Assembly: GCA_963703745.1 (NCBI GenBank)
Contig: CAVPFL010000004.1
Span: forward strand, 1,178,001 to 1,242,000
Length of the DNA stretch: 64,000 nt
Reading direction: 5' to 3'
Source of the DNA: AP-15 sp963703745
GTDB lineage: Bacteria > Pseudomonadota > Alphaproteobacteria > ATCC43930 > CGMCC-115725
Part shown: piece by piece, positions 34,480-42,702 of the stretch
Position numbering within the stretch: the first letter of the stretch is position 1
Layout of the letters: every line of letters starts with the position of its first letter
The notes under the pieces: model-generated
What the model saw: only the letters and a program-made list of their open reading frames with translations
Database searches by the model: none
What the model was told of the DNA's origin: nothing
Made by a program: the position numbers and the translations under genes

Positions 34480-35058
34480 ATGGCCGAACCGGCGATCAGA
34501 CGCATGACCCTCGCAGAGTTCCTGCGCTGGGAGGACGGAACCGATGCGCGCTACGAACTCCTGTGGGGCGTGCCGGTGGCGATGACTCCGCCCGCAAGGG
34601 CTCATGGGATGCTGTGCGCACGGCTCGGCGGTGTGGTCGACGCAGCCCTGCGCACCCGTCGCCCTTGCAGCGCACAAACCGAGGCGGGGATCGCATGGCC
34701 TGATCGGGACGATACCTATTACGTGGCAGATCTGGCGGTAACCTGCAGCCCCTACCAAAGAGGGGAGCAGCTGGTGCGGGATCCCCTCCTAATCGTCGAG
34801 ATATTATCTCCCGGAACCGAAAGGCACGATCGCCGGACCAAGCTTCCCGTTTACCGCGATATCGAGAGCGTCAAGGAAATCCTGCTTATCGACTCGGAAA
34901 GCATTTACGCCGAAATACTTCGGCGTGAGCGCGACCACTGGATTACCGAGCTGGTTCGGGGTCGCGACGCGATCCTGCGGCTCTCTTCGGTCGACCTGCA
35001 GATCGCGATGGCGGAGCTCTATGAAGGAATCGACATCGATGCCGAGAACGCGGCCTGA
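34480..35058 (+). CDS. Uma2-family (DUF820) endonuclease-like protein
   Basis: A 192-residue PD-(D/E)xK-fold protein of the Uma2/DUF820 family: MTLAEFLRWEDGTDARYELL (conserved Tyr-Glu-Leu), DDTYYVADLAVTC with the Asp of the active site, and LLIVEILSPGTERHDRRTKL with the E-x-S motif, then a Tyr (VYRDIESVKEILLID). It has a good ribosome-binding site (AAAGGGACGAG). Members are abundant in cyanobacteria and alphaproteobacteria and their biological role is unproven. No operon partner is evident. Confidence 0.88.
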   Translation: MAEPAIRRMTLAEFLRWEDGTDARYELLWGVPVAMTPPARAHGMLCARLGGVVDAALRTRRPCSAQTEAGIAWPDRDDTYYVADLAVTCSPYQRGEQLVRDPLLIVEILSPGTERHDRRTKLPVYRDIESVKEILLIDSESIYAEILRRERDHWITELVRGRDAILRLSSVDLQIAMAELYEGIDIDAENAA

Positions 35059-35097
35059 GACGTTGCGATCGCCGCCATCACGTACCCATCCGGCGAC

Positions 35098-35676
35098 GTG
35101 ATCTATCGTCTCTACTCCCGGACGCTCGCCGTAGCCGCGCACCGTCACGCGATGGCGGCGCTGGCGCTGATCTCGTTCGCCGAGAGCTCGTTTCTTCCGC
35201 TGCCGCCCGATATCCTCTTGGTGCCGATGACCTTGGCGCAGCCGCGCCGGGCCTGGCTGATCGCCACGGTCTGCACGATCGCCTCGGTCACCGGCGGCTA
35301 TGTCGGCTACGCGATCGGCTATTTCCTGTTCGACACTATCGGCCTGCACGTGCTCGAGTTCTATCACATGATGGACAAATACGAGGCGTTCAAAGCGGCC
35401 TTCGCCGAATGGGGCGCGTGGATCATTGTCATCAAAGGGCTGACGCCGATCCCCTACAAGCTCGTCACGATCGCCAGCGGTGCCGCACAATTCGATCTCG
35501 TCACCTTTACCGTGGCATCGATCGTCTCGCGCGGTTTGCGCTTTTTCCTGCTGGCCGCGCTCTTGTGGCGGTTTGGCGAGCCGATCCGCGATTTTATCGA
35601 GCGCCGGCTGATGCTGGTCACCAGTATGATAGCGGCCGCACTCGTTGGCGGGTTCGTGGTACTGCGCTATCTATGA
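35098..35676 (+). CDS. yqaA: YqaA-family membrane protein (VTT/DedA-like)
   Basis: A 192-residue membrane protein with about five hydrophobic segments and the VTT-domain signature: SFAESSFLPLPPDILLVPMT (re-entrant E/P-rich loop), GGYVGYAIGYFLF, then IVIKGLTPIPYKLVTIASGA. Related DedA proteins take part in lipid flipping and membrane homeostasis; YqaA itself is uncharacterised. It starts at a GTG. It is 4 nt upstream of dsbB and the four genes 35098-37805 form one tight run. Confidence 0.88.
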   Translation: MIYRLYSRTLAVAAHRHAMAALALISFAESSFLPLPPDILLVPMTLAQPRRAWLIATVCTIASVTGGYVGYAIGYFLFDTIGLHVLEFYHMMDKYEAFKAAFAEWGAWIIVIKGLTPIPYKLVTIASGAAQFDLVTFTVASIVSRGLRFFLLAALLWRFGEPIRDFIERRLMLVTSMIAAALVGGFVVLRYL

Positions 35677-35680
35677 GGTC

Positions 35681-36199
35681 ATGAGAGCCGACCCTGGCCG
35701 TTTCCCGGCCTTTGTCCTGGCGGCGAGCGCTGCGGTGCTCGGCGGCGCCTTTATTTCACAATACTGGGGCGGGCTTGCCCCGTGCGAGCTCTGCTTGCTG
35801 CAACGCTGGCCTTGGGGCGCCGCAATCATAATCTCGTTGATCGCAATCACGGTCGGCAGCCGGTCGACGTTGCCATGGGTGGCGCTGCTGCTCAGCGCGG
35901 TCTTCGCGATCGGCAGCGCACTCGCCTTCTATCATGTCGGGGTCGAGAAGCACTGGTTCGCCGGTCCCAGCGCCTGCACCGGAGCGGCCACCGCGGCCGA
36001 TACGGTCGAGGCATTAAAAGCGCAGATTCTCCGGCAAATGCCGGTGCGCTGCGACGAGCCGGCATGGTCGCTGTGGGGCATTTCGCTCGCCGGCTGGAAC
36101 TTGCTGGCCTCCGTGGTGATGGGCAGCACTTGTCTCGCGGTCTTTTGGCGGTTGCGCCGGCCGCGACGGCGGACCGGGATGCGCCGAGGGATCGCATGA
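35681..36199 (+). CDS. dsbB: Disulfide bond formation protein DsbB
   Basis: A 172-residue inner-membrane quinone reductase that re-oxidises DsbA. It has four TM helices; the first periplasmic CxxC is in GLAPCELCLLQRWPW, and the second periplasmic cysteine pair is in the loop GPSACTGAATAADTVEALKA ... PVRCDEPAW. The conserved Arg follows the first motif. Its stop overlaps the coq7 start (ATGA), a sensible link because DsbB uses ubiquinone. Confidence 0.95.
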   Translation: MRADPGRFPAFVLAASAAVLGGAFISQYWGGLAPCELCLLQRWPWGAAIIISLIAITVGSRSTLPWVALLLSAVFAIGSALAFYHVGVEKHWFAGPSACTGAATAADTVEALKAQILRQMPVRCDEPAWSLWGISLAGWNLLASVVMGSTCLAVFWRLRRPRRRTGMRRGIA

Positions 36200-36747
36200 G
36201 CGACCGGCGCCCGCGCCGCTTGCCTGGCGATCGCCTCCCGTCCGAGGAGATCGCGCGTATGCTGCGCGTCGACCATGCCGGCGAGTACGGGGCGACGCGG
36301 ATCTACCAGGGTCAGCTCGATGTGCTCGGACGCAGTCGCGCCGCCGGGGAAATCCGCCGGATGGCCGAAACCGAGAAAGGCCATCTCGCGCGGTTTGAGG
36401 AGTTGTTGCATGAGCGGCGGGTGCGACCGACCCTTCTCTCCCCGTTGTGGACGGTTGCCGGCTACGCCCTCGGCGCCGCAACGGCACTCCTCGGTGAGCG
36501 TGCGGCAATGGCCTGCACGGTCGCGGTCGAGGACGCCATCGATGAGCATTACCAGGGGCAAGCCGAGTATCTCGCCGAAGCGGATCCCGCGCTGCGAGAG
36601 ACGGTCCTGGCCTTTCGCGACGACGAGTTGGCCCATCGTGAAATCGCGATCGCCCACGGCGCCGAGGATGCCTTCGGATACGGGCTTATCAGCACCGCAG
36701 TGAAGGCTGGCTCGCGGATCGCGATTTGGCTCTCGACCCGCCTCTAA
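36196..36747 (+). CDS. coq7: Demethoxyubiquinone hydroxylase COQ7
   Basis: A 183-residue carboxylate-bridged diiron monooxygenase that hydroxylates demethoxyubiquinone in ubiquinone synthesis at the membrane. The iron ligands come in two sets: RVDHAGEYGATRIYQGQL and ETEKGHLARFEELL, then VAVEDAIDEHYQGQAEYL and DDELAHREIAIAHGAE (ExxH pairs). The full-length version is typical of alphaproteobacteria and supports the taxon call. It overlaps dsbB by 4 nt and the Rieske gene by 22 nt. Confidence 0.95.
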   Translation: MSDRRPRRLPGDRLPSEEIARMLRVDHAGEYGATRIYQGQLDVLGRSRAAGEIRRMAETEKGHLARFEELLHERRVRPTLLSPLWTVAGYALGAATALLGERAAMACTVAVEDAIDEHYQGQAEYLAEADPALRETVLAFRDDELAHREIAIAHGAEDAFGYGLISTAVKAGSRIAIWLSTRL

Positions 36748-37805
36748 CCGGTATCGCGAAGACATCCTCTCCGCAGGACGCTGCCGCGCCGTTGCGTGAG
36801 GCCTGGTATTACGCAGTGCCGAGCCGGCGCTTGCGGCGCCGGGCAATGCTGGCGAAGGTCATGCTCGGCGAGCCGATCCTAATCGGCCGCGACACTGCCG
36901 GTGTGGCGTTCGCGTTGCGCGACCCCTGTCCGCATCGCGGGATGCCGCTCAGCGCCGGCCATTTTGACGGGCATGAGGTCGAGTGCTGCTATCACGGCTG
37001 GCGCTTCGACACCGGCGGGCAGTGCACCGTAATCCCGTCGCTGGTGCCGGGCCAAGCCTTCACGCCCGACCGCATCCGTACCCGAAGCTACCCGGTGCGC
37101 GAGCTGCAAGGGAACGTCTGGGTGTTTTTTGGCGACGACCCCACCGCAGCGCCCGAGATCCCGCTGCTCGACGGCTTCGACGGCAAGGCACCCGACCTCA
37201 TCGAACGGGTCGATTTCGCCGCAGCGATCGACCACGCCGTTGTGGGGTTGATGGACCCGGCGCACGGGCCGTTCGTCCACCGTGCCTGGTGGTGGCGCTC
37301 GCGCCATTCGATCCAGCACAAAAGCAAGGCGTTCGTCCCCTCGCCGTTCGGTTTCACGATGAGCCGCCACGCACCCTCGGCGAATTCGCGTGCCTACCGA
37401 CTGCTGGGCGGCAAACCGGAAACCGAAATCGCCTTCCGGCTGCCTAGTGTCAGGATCGAACAGATCCGCGCCGGCCATCATCGCGTGGGCAGTCTGACCG
37501 CCATCACCCCGGTCGACGCAAGGGTGACCGAGATCAATCACTGCGTCTATTGGACGACACCCTGGCTCACCGCACTAAAGCCGTTTCTTCGGCATTATGT
37601 GCGCGCGTTTCTGCGCCAAGACCGCGCGATCATGGAGCGCCAGCAGCAAGGTCTGCACTATGACCCGCCGCTAACGCTGATCGACGACGCCGACACCCAG
37701 GCGAAGTGGTATTATCGGCTGAAGCGAGAATATCGCCGTGCCCGCGCCGAAGACCGGCCATTCGCGAACCCGGTCGAGCCGCGCATCCTCGAATGGCGCA
37801 GCTAA
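36726..37805 (+). CDS. Rieske-type aromatic ring-hydroxylating oxygenase alpha-like subunit
   Basis: A 359-residue oxygenase with an N-terminal Rieske [2Fe-2S] domain, C68-P-H70 ... C87-x2-H90 (DPCPHRGMPL, CCYHGW), and a C-terminal mononuclear-iron domain with a His pair and acid in VGLMDPAHGPFVHRAWW. This is a single-component alpha-like protein of the vanillate O-demethylase/PobA-like class, without a beta subunit nearby. Substrate unknown. It starts at a TTG inside coq7. Sharing a transcript with ubiquinone and Dsb genes does not define the substrate. Confidence 0.88.
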   Translation: MALDPPLTGIAKTSSPQDAAAPLREAWYYAVPSRRLRRRAMLAKVMLGEPILIGRDTAGVAFALRDPCPHRGMPLSAGHFDGHEVECCYHGWRFDTGGQCTVIPSLVPGQAFTPDRIRTRSYPVRELQGNVWVFFGDDPTAAPEIPLLDGFDGKAPDLIERVDFAAAIDHAVVGLMDPAHGPFVHRAWWWRSRHSIQHKSKAFVPSPFGFTMSRHAPSANSRAYRLLGGKPETEIAFRLPSVRIEQIRAGHHRVGSLTAITPVDARVTEINHCVYWTTPWLTALKPFLRHYVRAFLRQDRAIMERQQQGLHYDPPLTLIDDADTQAKWYYRLKREYRRARAEDRPFANPVEPRILEWRS

Positions 37806-37818
37806 GGGTAGCCGACGC

Positions 37819-38823
37819 TCAATACGTGGTGTCGAGCTTTAGGTAGCGATACCGGTCGATCGTCTCGACCTCGATCTCGTGCTCCTCGCCTTGCCGAATG
37901 ACGCCGAGCCTGACCGTAACCCCGGCGTCGCCGAGCCGCCATAGCATGCGATAGAAATCCGCAAGGTCGTGGACCGGCGCCCCGTCGATCGCGGTGACCT
38001 GATCGCCGTGCCGGACACCCGCCTTGTCGCTCGGACCGTCCGACGCGACGCGGCCGACGACGAGCTTGCCGCCCAACTCCCGCAGATTGACGCCGAGCCA
38101 GGGACGCGGTGGCGCCGATGGCCGGCCGAGCGCCAACAGGTCGCCCATGACCGGCTGCAGGCGGTCGATCGGCACGAACATATTGCCGGGCAGGTTTGCC
38201 TTGGCGTCGCCGACCACCAGCGAACCGATCCCGGCGAGCTTGCCGTCGGGCCCCAGCAAAGCCGCACCACTCCAGGCGGGATGTGGCGGTACGGTGAAGA
38301 CGGCATCCGCGAGAAGGTATTCCCAATACCCGACGAAGTCGCGGCGCGACACGACGACCGCCGGCAGCACCGCCTCCGGCCCTCCGAAACCCGCGATCAC
38401 CACAGGCGTCCCCTCGGTGAGCCCTTTCGCCGTGCCGATCAGCATCGGCTTGACCGCCAATGGCTCGGCTGTGCGCAACAGGCCGAGTCCCGAGGCGATG
38501 TCGAAGCCGACGACATCCGCTCGGCTAACCCGACCCGACCCGGTCGTCACCTCTGCTCCCATGGCCTCGGTGATCAGATAGCCGATTGTCACCACGAGAC
38601 CGGCATTGTCGATCACCACGCCTGCGCCGTCGCGCTCTGTGCCGAGGTAGGCGGCGGTCCGCGCATCGTTCGGGATCTGGGCGTGAACCCGGACAATCGC
38701 CTCGAGTAGATGCGCCAGCGCGCCTTCCGGTTCGGCTGCGACCGCACCTGGCCCGGTGAACAGCAGCAGAGCCGCGACGACTGCGCGGGCGGCACACCGC
38801 ACGACGTTCTCCCCACCAGCCAT
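37819..38823 (-). CDS. S1C/DegP-like serine protease homologue with PDZ domain, catalytic His missing
   Basis: A 334-residue exported protein. It has a signal peptide (VVAALLLFTGPGAVAAEPE), a trypsin-like beta-barrel domain and a C-terminal PDZ domain (PWLGVNLRELGGKLVVGRVA ... DKAGVRHGDQVTAIDGAPV). At the usual His position the text is GLVVTIGYLITEA instead of a TNxHV block. The Asp (GFDIASGLGLL) and a Ser (PAWSGAALLG) remain, so it is probably not a normal peptidase. The same His-less form recurs in alphaproteobacteria as far as I recall, so this is a subfamily trait. The ATG at 38823 follows GAGGAG. Confidence 0.82.
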   Translation of the reverse strand: MAGGENVVRCAARAVVAALLLFTGPGAVAAEPEGALAHLLEAIVRVHAQIPNDARTAAYLGTERDGAGVVIDNAGLVVTIGYLITEAMGAEVTTGSGRVSRADVVGFDIASGLGLLRTAEPLAVKPMLIGTAKGLTEGTPVVIAGFGGPEAVLPAVVVSRRDFVGYWEYLLADAVFTVPPHPAWSGAALLGPDGKLAGIGSLVVGDAKANLPGNMFVPIDRLQPVMGDLLALGRPSAPPRPWLGVNLRELGGKLVVGRVASDGPSDKAGVRHGDQVTAIDGAPVHDLADFYRMLWRLGDAGVTVRLGVIRQGEEHEIEVETIDRYRYLKLDTTY

Positions 38824-39038
38824 CGGGCCTCTCCTCAACGTGTCCCACCAGCGGCGTATCGCCCATCTCGGGCGCTTTCACGCTCGCCGGCGCCTCGCGG
38901 CGAGCCACGATATAGCTCACAATCACCCCGACGATACCTATGCCGCGGCCGAAGATCAGCATGTCAAAAGACGAAGATGGTCCTCGGAAACGACGCCGAA
39001 CGGCGCCATGGGTCCGGCAAGGTCGATTTTGCCGCTGC

Positions 39039-39069
39039 TTGACAGCAGCTCTCCGGCACCGCTTATGTT
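39039..39069 (+). promoter_or_regulatory. Promoter of tRNA-Lys
   Basis: A consensus -35 TTGACA (39039-39044) followed after 18-19 nt by TTATGTT (39063-39069), about 16-20 bp before the tRNA 5' end. Confidence 0.6.
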
Positions 39070-39084
39070 CCCGAGCGGTGCAGC

Positions 39085-39160
39085 GAGCCCGTAGCTCAGC
39101 CGGTAGAGCAACTGACTTTTAATCAGTAGGTCTCGGGTTCGAATCCCGACGGGCTCACCA
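39085..39160 (+). tRNA. tRNA-Lys (anticodon UUU), CCA encoded
   Basis: A complete cloverleaf. The acceptor stem GAGCCCG (39085-39091) pairs with CGGGCTC (39150-39156). The D-arm contains TAGCTCAGCCGGTAGAGCA, the anticodon stem ACTGA/TCAGT closes the loop CTTTTAA (anticodon TTT), and the T-arm has GGTTCGAATCC. The discriminator is A (39157) and CCA is encoded (39158-39160). The 3' end is a typical attachment site for integrative elements, and gene-poor DNA follows. Confidence 0.97.
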
Positions 39161-39713
39161 ATAAATCAAAAACTTACGAGGAGACGCCAGGGCAAAACCA
39201 ACCCTGAGTCCGAATTGAGTCCGACAGATTTGCTTTGGTTTCGGCGGGTAACGTCGGTGCGGCGGCGACCGAGCCGCACCGATGGGGCCCGGCCGCCGCG
39301 GCCCCCGATCGACCCGACCTAGAGGATTCGGGGACCGGGGCGCTTATCGACGACCCTCGGGGGGAAATCGGGCCGTCTGACCCCCTAAATGCGCAGGGAG
39401 GGTGCGCCACGCAACGGCCGCCCCGGCGCCGGCGCCGGCGCGCAGGCCTCGACATCCGCTGTCGGAGTACGTCGGGCTATCCCGAGCTCGAGAGGCGCCC
39501 TACGGCGCCCGCAGCGCGCCGCGAAACCGGTTTAACGGCGTCTCACTTTGATACGAACCCTAGGCGGCCGCGGTCACCAGGTCGGAGCAAACCACCGCCG
39601 TTCTATGCTAGAATCCCGGCTGCGACGGATAGGGAGTGCACCCCGACACGGCCGGTCCCGCATCGGCCTTCCGCCGCCCTTCGAATGCGGAGCGCTACGC
39701 GGAGGCGCGCTAA
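39161..39713. other. 553-nt stretch after tRNA-Lys without a recognisable gene
   Basis: Starts AT-rich, then becomes strongly GC-rich with simple CGGCGC runs (39415-39445). Open frames exist on both strands but consist of Arg/Pro/Ala-rich text without domains. No integrase is seen. Confidence 0.5.
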
Positions 39714-39965
39714 ATGACGACCGACCGGCTATCCCTGGCCAACGCGCTGGCGGATGCCAACATCGACCGCAACGCGGCCGAGCGCATCGCTACCGAAATC
39801 TTCGACGCGATCCACGACAACGTCGCCACCAAAACCGATTTGCGCGAGCTCGAGCTGCGCCTTGAGGCTCGGATCGACCGTGTCGTCGTCCGTCTAGGTA
39901 CGCTGATCGTAGCGGTCGCCACTGTGCTCTTCGCGGCGCTGCATTACTGGCCGCCGCATGGCTGA
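39714..39965 (+). CDS. Small coiled-coil, TM-anchored protein (DUF1640-like)
   Basis: An 83-residue protein: an N-terminal helix (LSLANALADANIDRNAAERI), a coiled-coil segment starting at ATKTDLRELELRLEARIDRV, and one C-terminal TM helix (LGTLIVAVATVLFAALHYW). Such short coiled-coil proteins with a membrane tail are frequent in alphaproteobacterial accessory DNA and resemble the CCDC90/DUF1640 group. Function unknown. It overlaps the next small gene by 8 nt. Confidence 0.7.
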   Translation: MTTDRLSLANALADANIDRNAAERIATEIFDAIHDNVATKTDLRELELRLEARIDRVVVRLGTLIVAVATVLFAALHYWPPHG

Positions 39966-40164
39966 TCTCAAGCAATGCACCTATCCCGGCTGCGCCTCGG
40001 CGACCGAGCGGCCGTTCACCGACGGATGGACGTGGTTTCAAGATTTGGCGCCGGGTCTGCCCGACGGCTTCTATTGCCCGGCGCATAGCGCGGCGATCGA
40101 GGCCGTCGTCAGCGAGGGTGGCCTCGATGATCCCGACAACGACCTCGATGATCGGGACGACTAG
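39958..40164 (+). CDS. Small Cys/His-containing hypothetical protein
   Basis: A 68-residue protein with C7 and C11 near the N-terminus (QCTYPGCASATERPF) and a later CPAH (GFYCPAHSAAIEAV), giving three Cys and a His that could bind one zinc ion. The C-terminus is very acidic (DDPDNDLDDRDD). It overlaps the coiled-coil protein gene, suggesting co-expression. No family is recognised. Confidence 0.6.
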   Translation: MADLKQCTYPGCASATERPFTDGWTWFQDLAPGLPDGFYCPAHSAAIEAVVSEGGLDDPDNDLDDRDD

Positions 40165-41244
40165 ATCCCGGCCGCCTGCAAGACGTCAACAACGCGTAAA
40201 CATCTCGTCCTTAAAACGTCAAATTGTCTTCGCACATATCCACCGTTGGTGGTGTTCGTGGGCTTTCACAAGTGGAGCACCCGTCGTGTGATGGATGCAC
40301 GTCGGGTATTCCCTTCCGCGTGGTATGCCATTAACCACTCAAAGTATTGGGTGGCATAGAGAATTAGAGATCAATATCTTACCGGATCGCCCCCAACGAA
40401 CCGGAGTGGAAAGGCCGGAAGCCATTCACTAATCGAAGTGATATCCGGCTGTCAACCCGGCTTTTAGGCGAGAACGGCGCGCTGAACTAGCGTCCTCTCG
40501 GACGAGGGCCGACAGGAATTTTCGCTTTACTTGTGCAGAATTCAGATATCCATCATATTTACTCTAGGTCGTTATCCACCGTTAATTTAATTTCAGGAAC
40601 ATACCATGAACTCGAAGAGGTTGTCTGGTAGGTCGTCTTGGCCAAGTATAGGAGCCCTGAAGCAGTTCTGGGATGAAGATTTACGTTAATCTTCCCTGAT
40701 AGGTTTACGGGATGATTACCGTGCGGAGCGATTCGACCGCTGAATCGTCAATGCCCCATTTTTGCCACGACCCGCAGCGAAATGTTCGGCGGGCGAGGGA
40801 TGCACCGCCTGTCAAATAGAGACCTGCTCGCCGCGGTAGAAGAGGGGGCCCTGTCGGGATTGCGCGCTTCATAGCTGTAGATCGAGCACCACGCCAATGC
40901 GGATCGGATCCAGTAAAACGGCGCTTACTTACTCCAGCAGGATGCTCGGGTCGTGGAGCGAAACGCGCGGTCCAGGGGCACACGCCCAGGGCGGTGTCCT
41001 GGTTTTTTCCCGTGGAGCAGGGGAAATCCGATCGTTCTCTTCGGACCATGACCGAGGCAACTTTTCGCGACATTGATCGAGGGGGGACAACCGCCGTGGC
41101 ACACCTGGTGGTGTGAGGGGGTGACTAGCCGGCATGACCGTCGTATTGGCGCCAAGCGTTTTCTGGCTCCTCTTCCGCCCGCACTAGTGAGGCGAAGGCG
41201 CCAGCAGAGACGCAACACGTGTGATCCCCAGAAAAGGGTCGATG
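40165..41244. other. 1.08-kb gene-poor, relatively AT-rich stretch
   Basis: No ORF with recognisable content on either strand. The segment 40200-40720 has many stops in all frames and is AT-richer than the surroundings. The longest frame (minus, 40705-41073) encodes Arg/Pro/Ser-rich text with no domain. Possibly an old element remnant after the tRNA gene. Confidence 0.45.
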
Positions 41245-41907
41245 TCAAAATGACATTGGGTGCAGCATGACGTTGAGCACGAGTTTCTCGAGCTCGACGA
41301 TTTCTGTCCGGACGCCGCCGCGAGTTTCCCACCATCGGTCCGGGTCAAAACTTGAGTAGCGCGCGGGTTGAACCGTGACACGTGTCGGATGACCTTTCAT
41401 GACTCGGTCGAGCACTCGCCGCAATCGTCGCGAGTGATCCTTGGTGGCCACCACCACAATCGATCGGAGCTGATGCTCCTCGCACCATGGTGGAAGCACC
41501 TGACCTTCACCTTCGGTTCCATCGATTTGGGAGATTTCCACGACATCCGTCACGCCAAGCGACCTTAGTTGGCGAAGCTGCCTCGCCCCCGCATCCTCAT
41601 GAGGGAGCCCCCGGCGGATGAACTCATGGTCTACTCCACTCGGAGGGTCCATAAACACCGCAACTCGCTTTGAGACGCCGCTCTGCACGAGGTCCGCCGC
41701 TTCGAGCGCCCCGGCGCCACCAGAATCGAGCGATAAGACGATGATGTCGGCGGACGCGACCGGTTCGTTTACGACAAGCGCCCATCCTGCGGCTCGCAGA
41801 ACCGGCTCCCGAAGCGAGCGAATAGCAAAGATTGCAAACGCGGCCAAGGCGAGCACTACCAGGATCGGGGCCCACCTCGGCCACCTGAAGATCATACTCG
41901 GCTTCAT
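41245..41907 (-). CDS. Membrane-anchored DUF218/YdcF-like protein
   Basis: A 220-residue protein with an N-terminal TM helix (WAPILVVLALAAFAIFAIRS) and an ElyC/SanA/YdcF-like domain: SADIIVLSLDSGGAGALEAA, a predicted ligand loop, HQLRSIVVVATKDHSRRLRR and a C-terminal strand-helix with RYSSFDPDRWWETRGGVRTE. Family members act in envelope polysaccharide or vancomycin-resistance-linked traits, but biochemistry is unclear. The start at 41907 is chosen just before the TM; the frame is open upstream to 42084. It stands alone between gene-poor stretches. Confidence 0.75.
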   Translation of the reverse strand: MKPSMIFRWPRWAPILVVLALAAFAIFAIRSLREPVLRAAGWALVVNEPVASADIIVLSLDSGGAGALEAADLVQSGVSKRVAVFMDPPSGVDHEFIRRGLPHEDAGARQLRQLRSLGVTDVVEISQIDGTEGEGQVLPPWCEEHQLRSIVVVATKDHSRRLRRVLDRVMKGHPTRVTVQPARYSSFDPDRWWETRGGVRTEIVELEKLVLNVMLHPMSF

Positions 41908-42397
41908 CAGATTACTGCACAGAAGTGGTATGTCACCTGCTGGCGAACATCGGCCATGCCCGGCCAAGTTGGCTAGTCCAATGTTGACAACGTCAGAGAC
42001 CTGACGCCAGCCGCCACCCGAGACGCCGCCATTTGAGGCCGCGGTCTTCGGCGACGGGGTTGATCCTGGCAAAGGGCTCGACAACCAAGCCCTATCACCA
42101 CGTTAACCCGAAGAGCCCCCGGGCGTCGCAGGCGCATCGGCGCAGGCCTTCATACCGCCTACGCTAGGGCGGCAAACTCGTCATCGTGGGCTTTATGGTG
42201 GAGCTCGATGATGGAGCTCGCCTGCCGTGACGGCTTTGAGCTCCATCGTTTCGGGTGAGCCGATAAAGTCGAAAGCTCGGGGCTTTGCGGGTTTGCCTCC
42301 AGCTCGGTGAAGGCGGGCGCCATGTCGGTCACCTCGGCATCCATTCCCGAGCTCGCTATCGCGATCAAGGCCTGCGGGGCCGGGGCCGATTAATATC
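41908..42397. other. 490-nt stretch with decayed sequence
   Basis: No intact gene. The minus frame 42159-42368 continues into other frames and looks like an eroded coding sequence, but I cannot name it. Confidence 0.4.
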
Positions 42398-42560
42398 AAG
42401 GCGCGACTGGCAGGGCGGCCTCGGTTATTTTGCCGACGCGCTCGAGCTGGCCCCCCGGGATCGCTGGTCCGTATCTTCTTTGGCCGCTGCCGCTACTATC
42501 AGGGCCACGCGCCTGACGAAGCATAAGGCGGGGTGTGGATCATGGCGGAGAAAAGCGCCC
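42398..42560 (+). pseudogene. C-terminal remnant of a class III adenylate/guanylate cyclase-type protein
   Basis: Two frames give RDWQGGLGYFADALELAPRD then IFFGRCRYYQGHAPDEA, a stop, and GGVWIMAEKS. This matches the short C-terminal tail seen after cyclase domains in many alphaproteobacterial cyclases (a TPR-like helix pair followed by RCRYY...DWDGVW). One indel near 42465 and a TAA where Trp is expected mark it as dead; the catalytic domain is absent. The assignment rests on a short match. Confidence 0.45.
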
Positions 42561-42702
42561 CGGCGCAGTGTCGCGCAGTCACACCGCGTATATCAGCCCT
42601 GTCTCGAATAGCCCTTTGGCTGCTTTACCCGTGCGGTGGCGTCAGGCACCATCCCGTCCGCCTTGCGGGCCAATCCGCAACGACCCGGAGGAAGTTGTGT
42701 AA

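Noticed and set aside
38525..38962. Minus-strand frame of 145 codons beginning with a hydrophobic segment (LIFGRGIGIVGVIVSYIVAR)
   Set aside because: Most of it is an alternate frame of the PDZ protease gene with Arg-rich text; only the first 55 codons are free, without a known family.
40705..41073. Minus-strand frame of 122 codons in the gene-poor region
   Set aside because: Arg/Pro/Ser-rich text typical of non-coding GC-rich DNA; no recognised family or ribosome-binding site.
42159..42368. Minus-strand frame of 69 codons
   Set aside because: Appears to drift between frames and matches no family I can name; probably eroded sequence.
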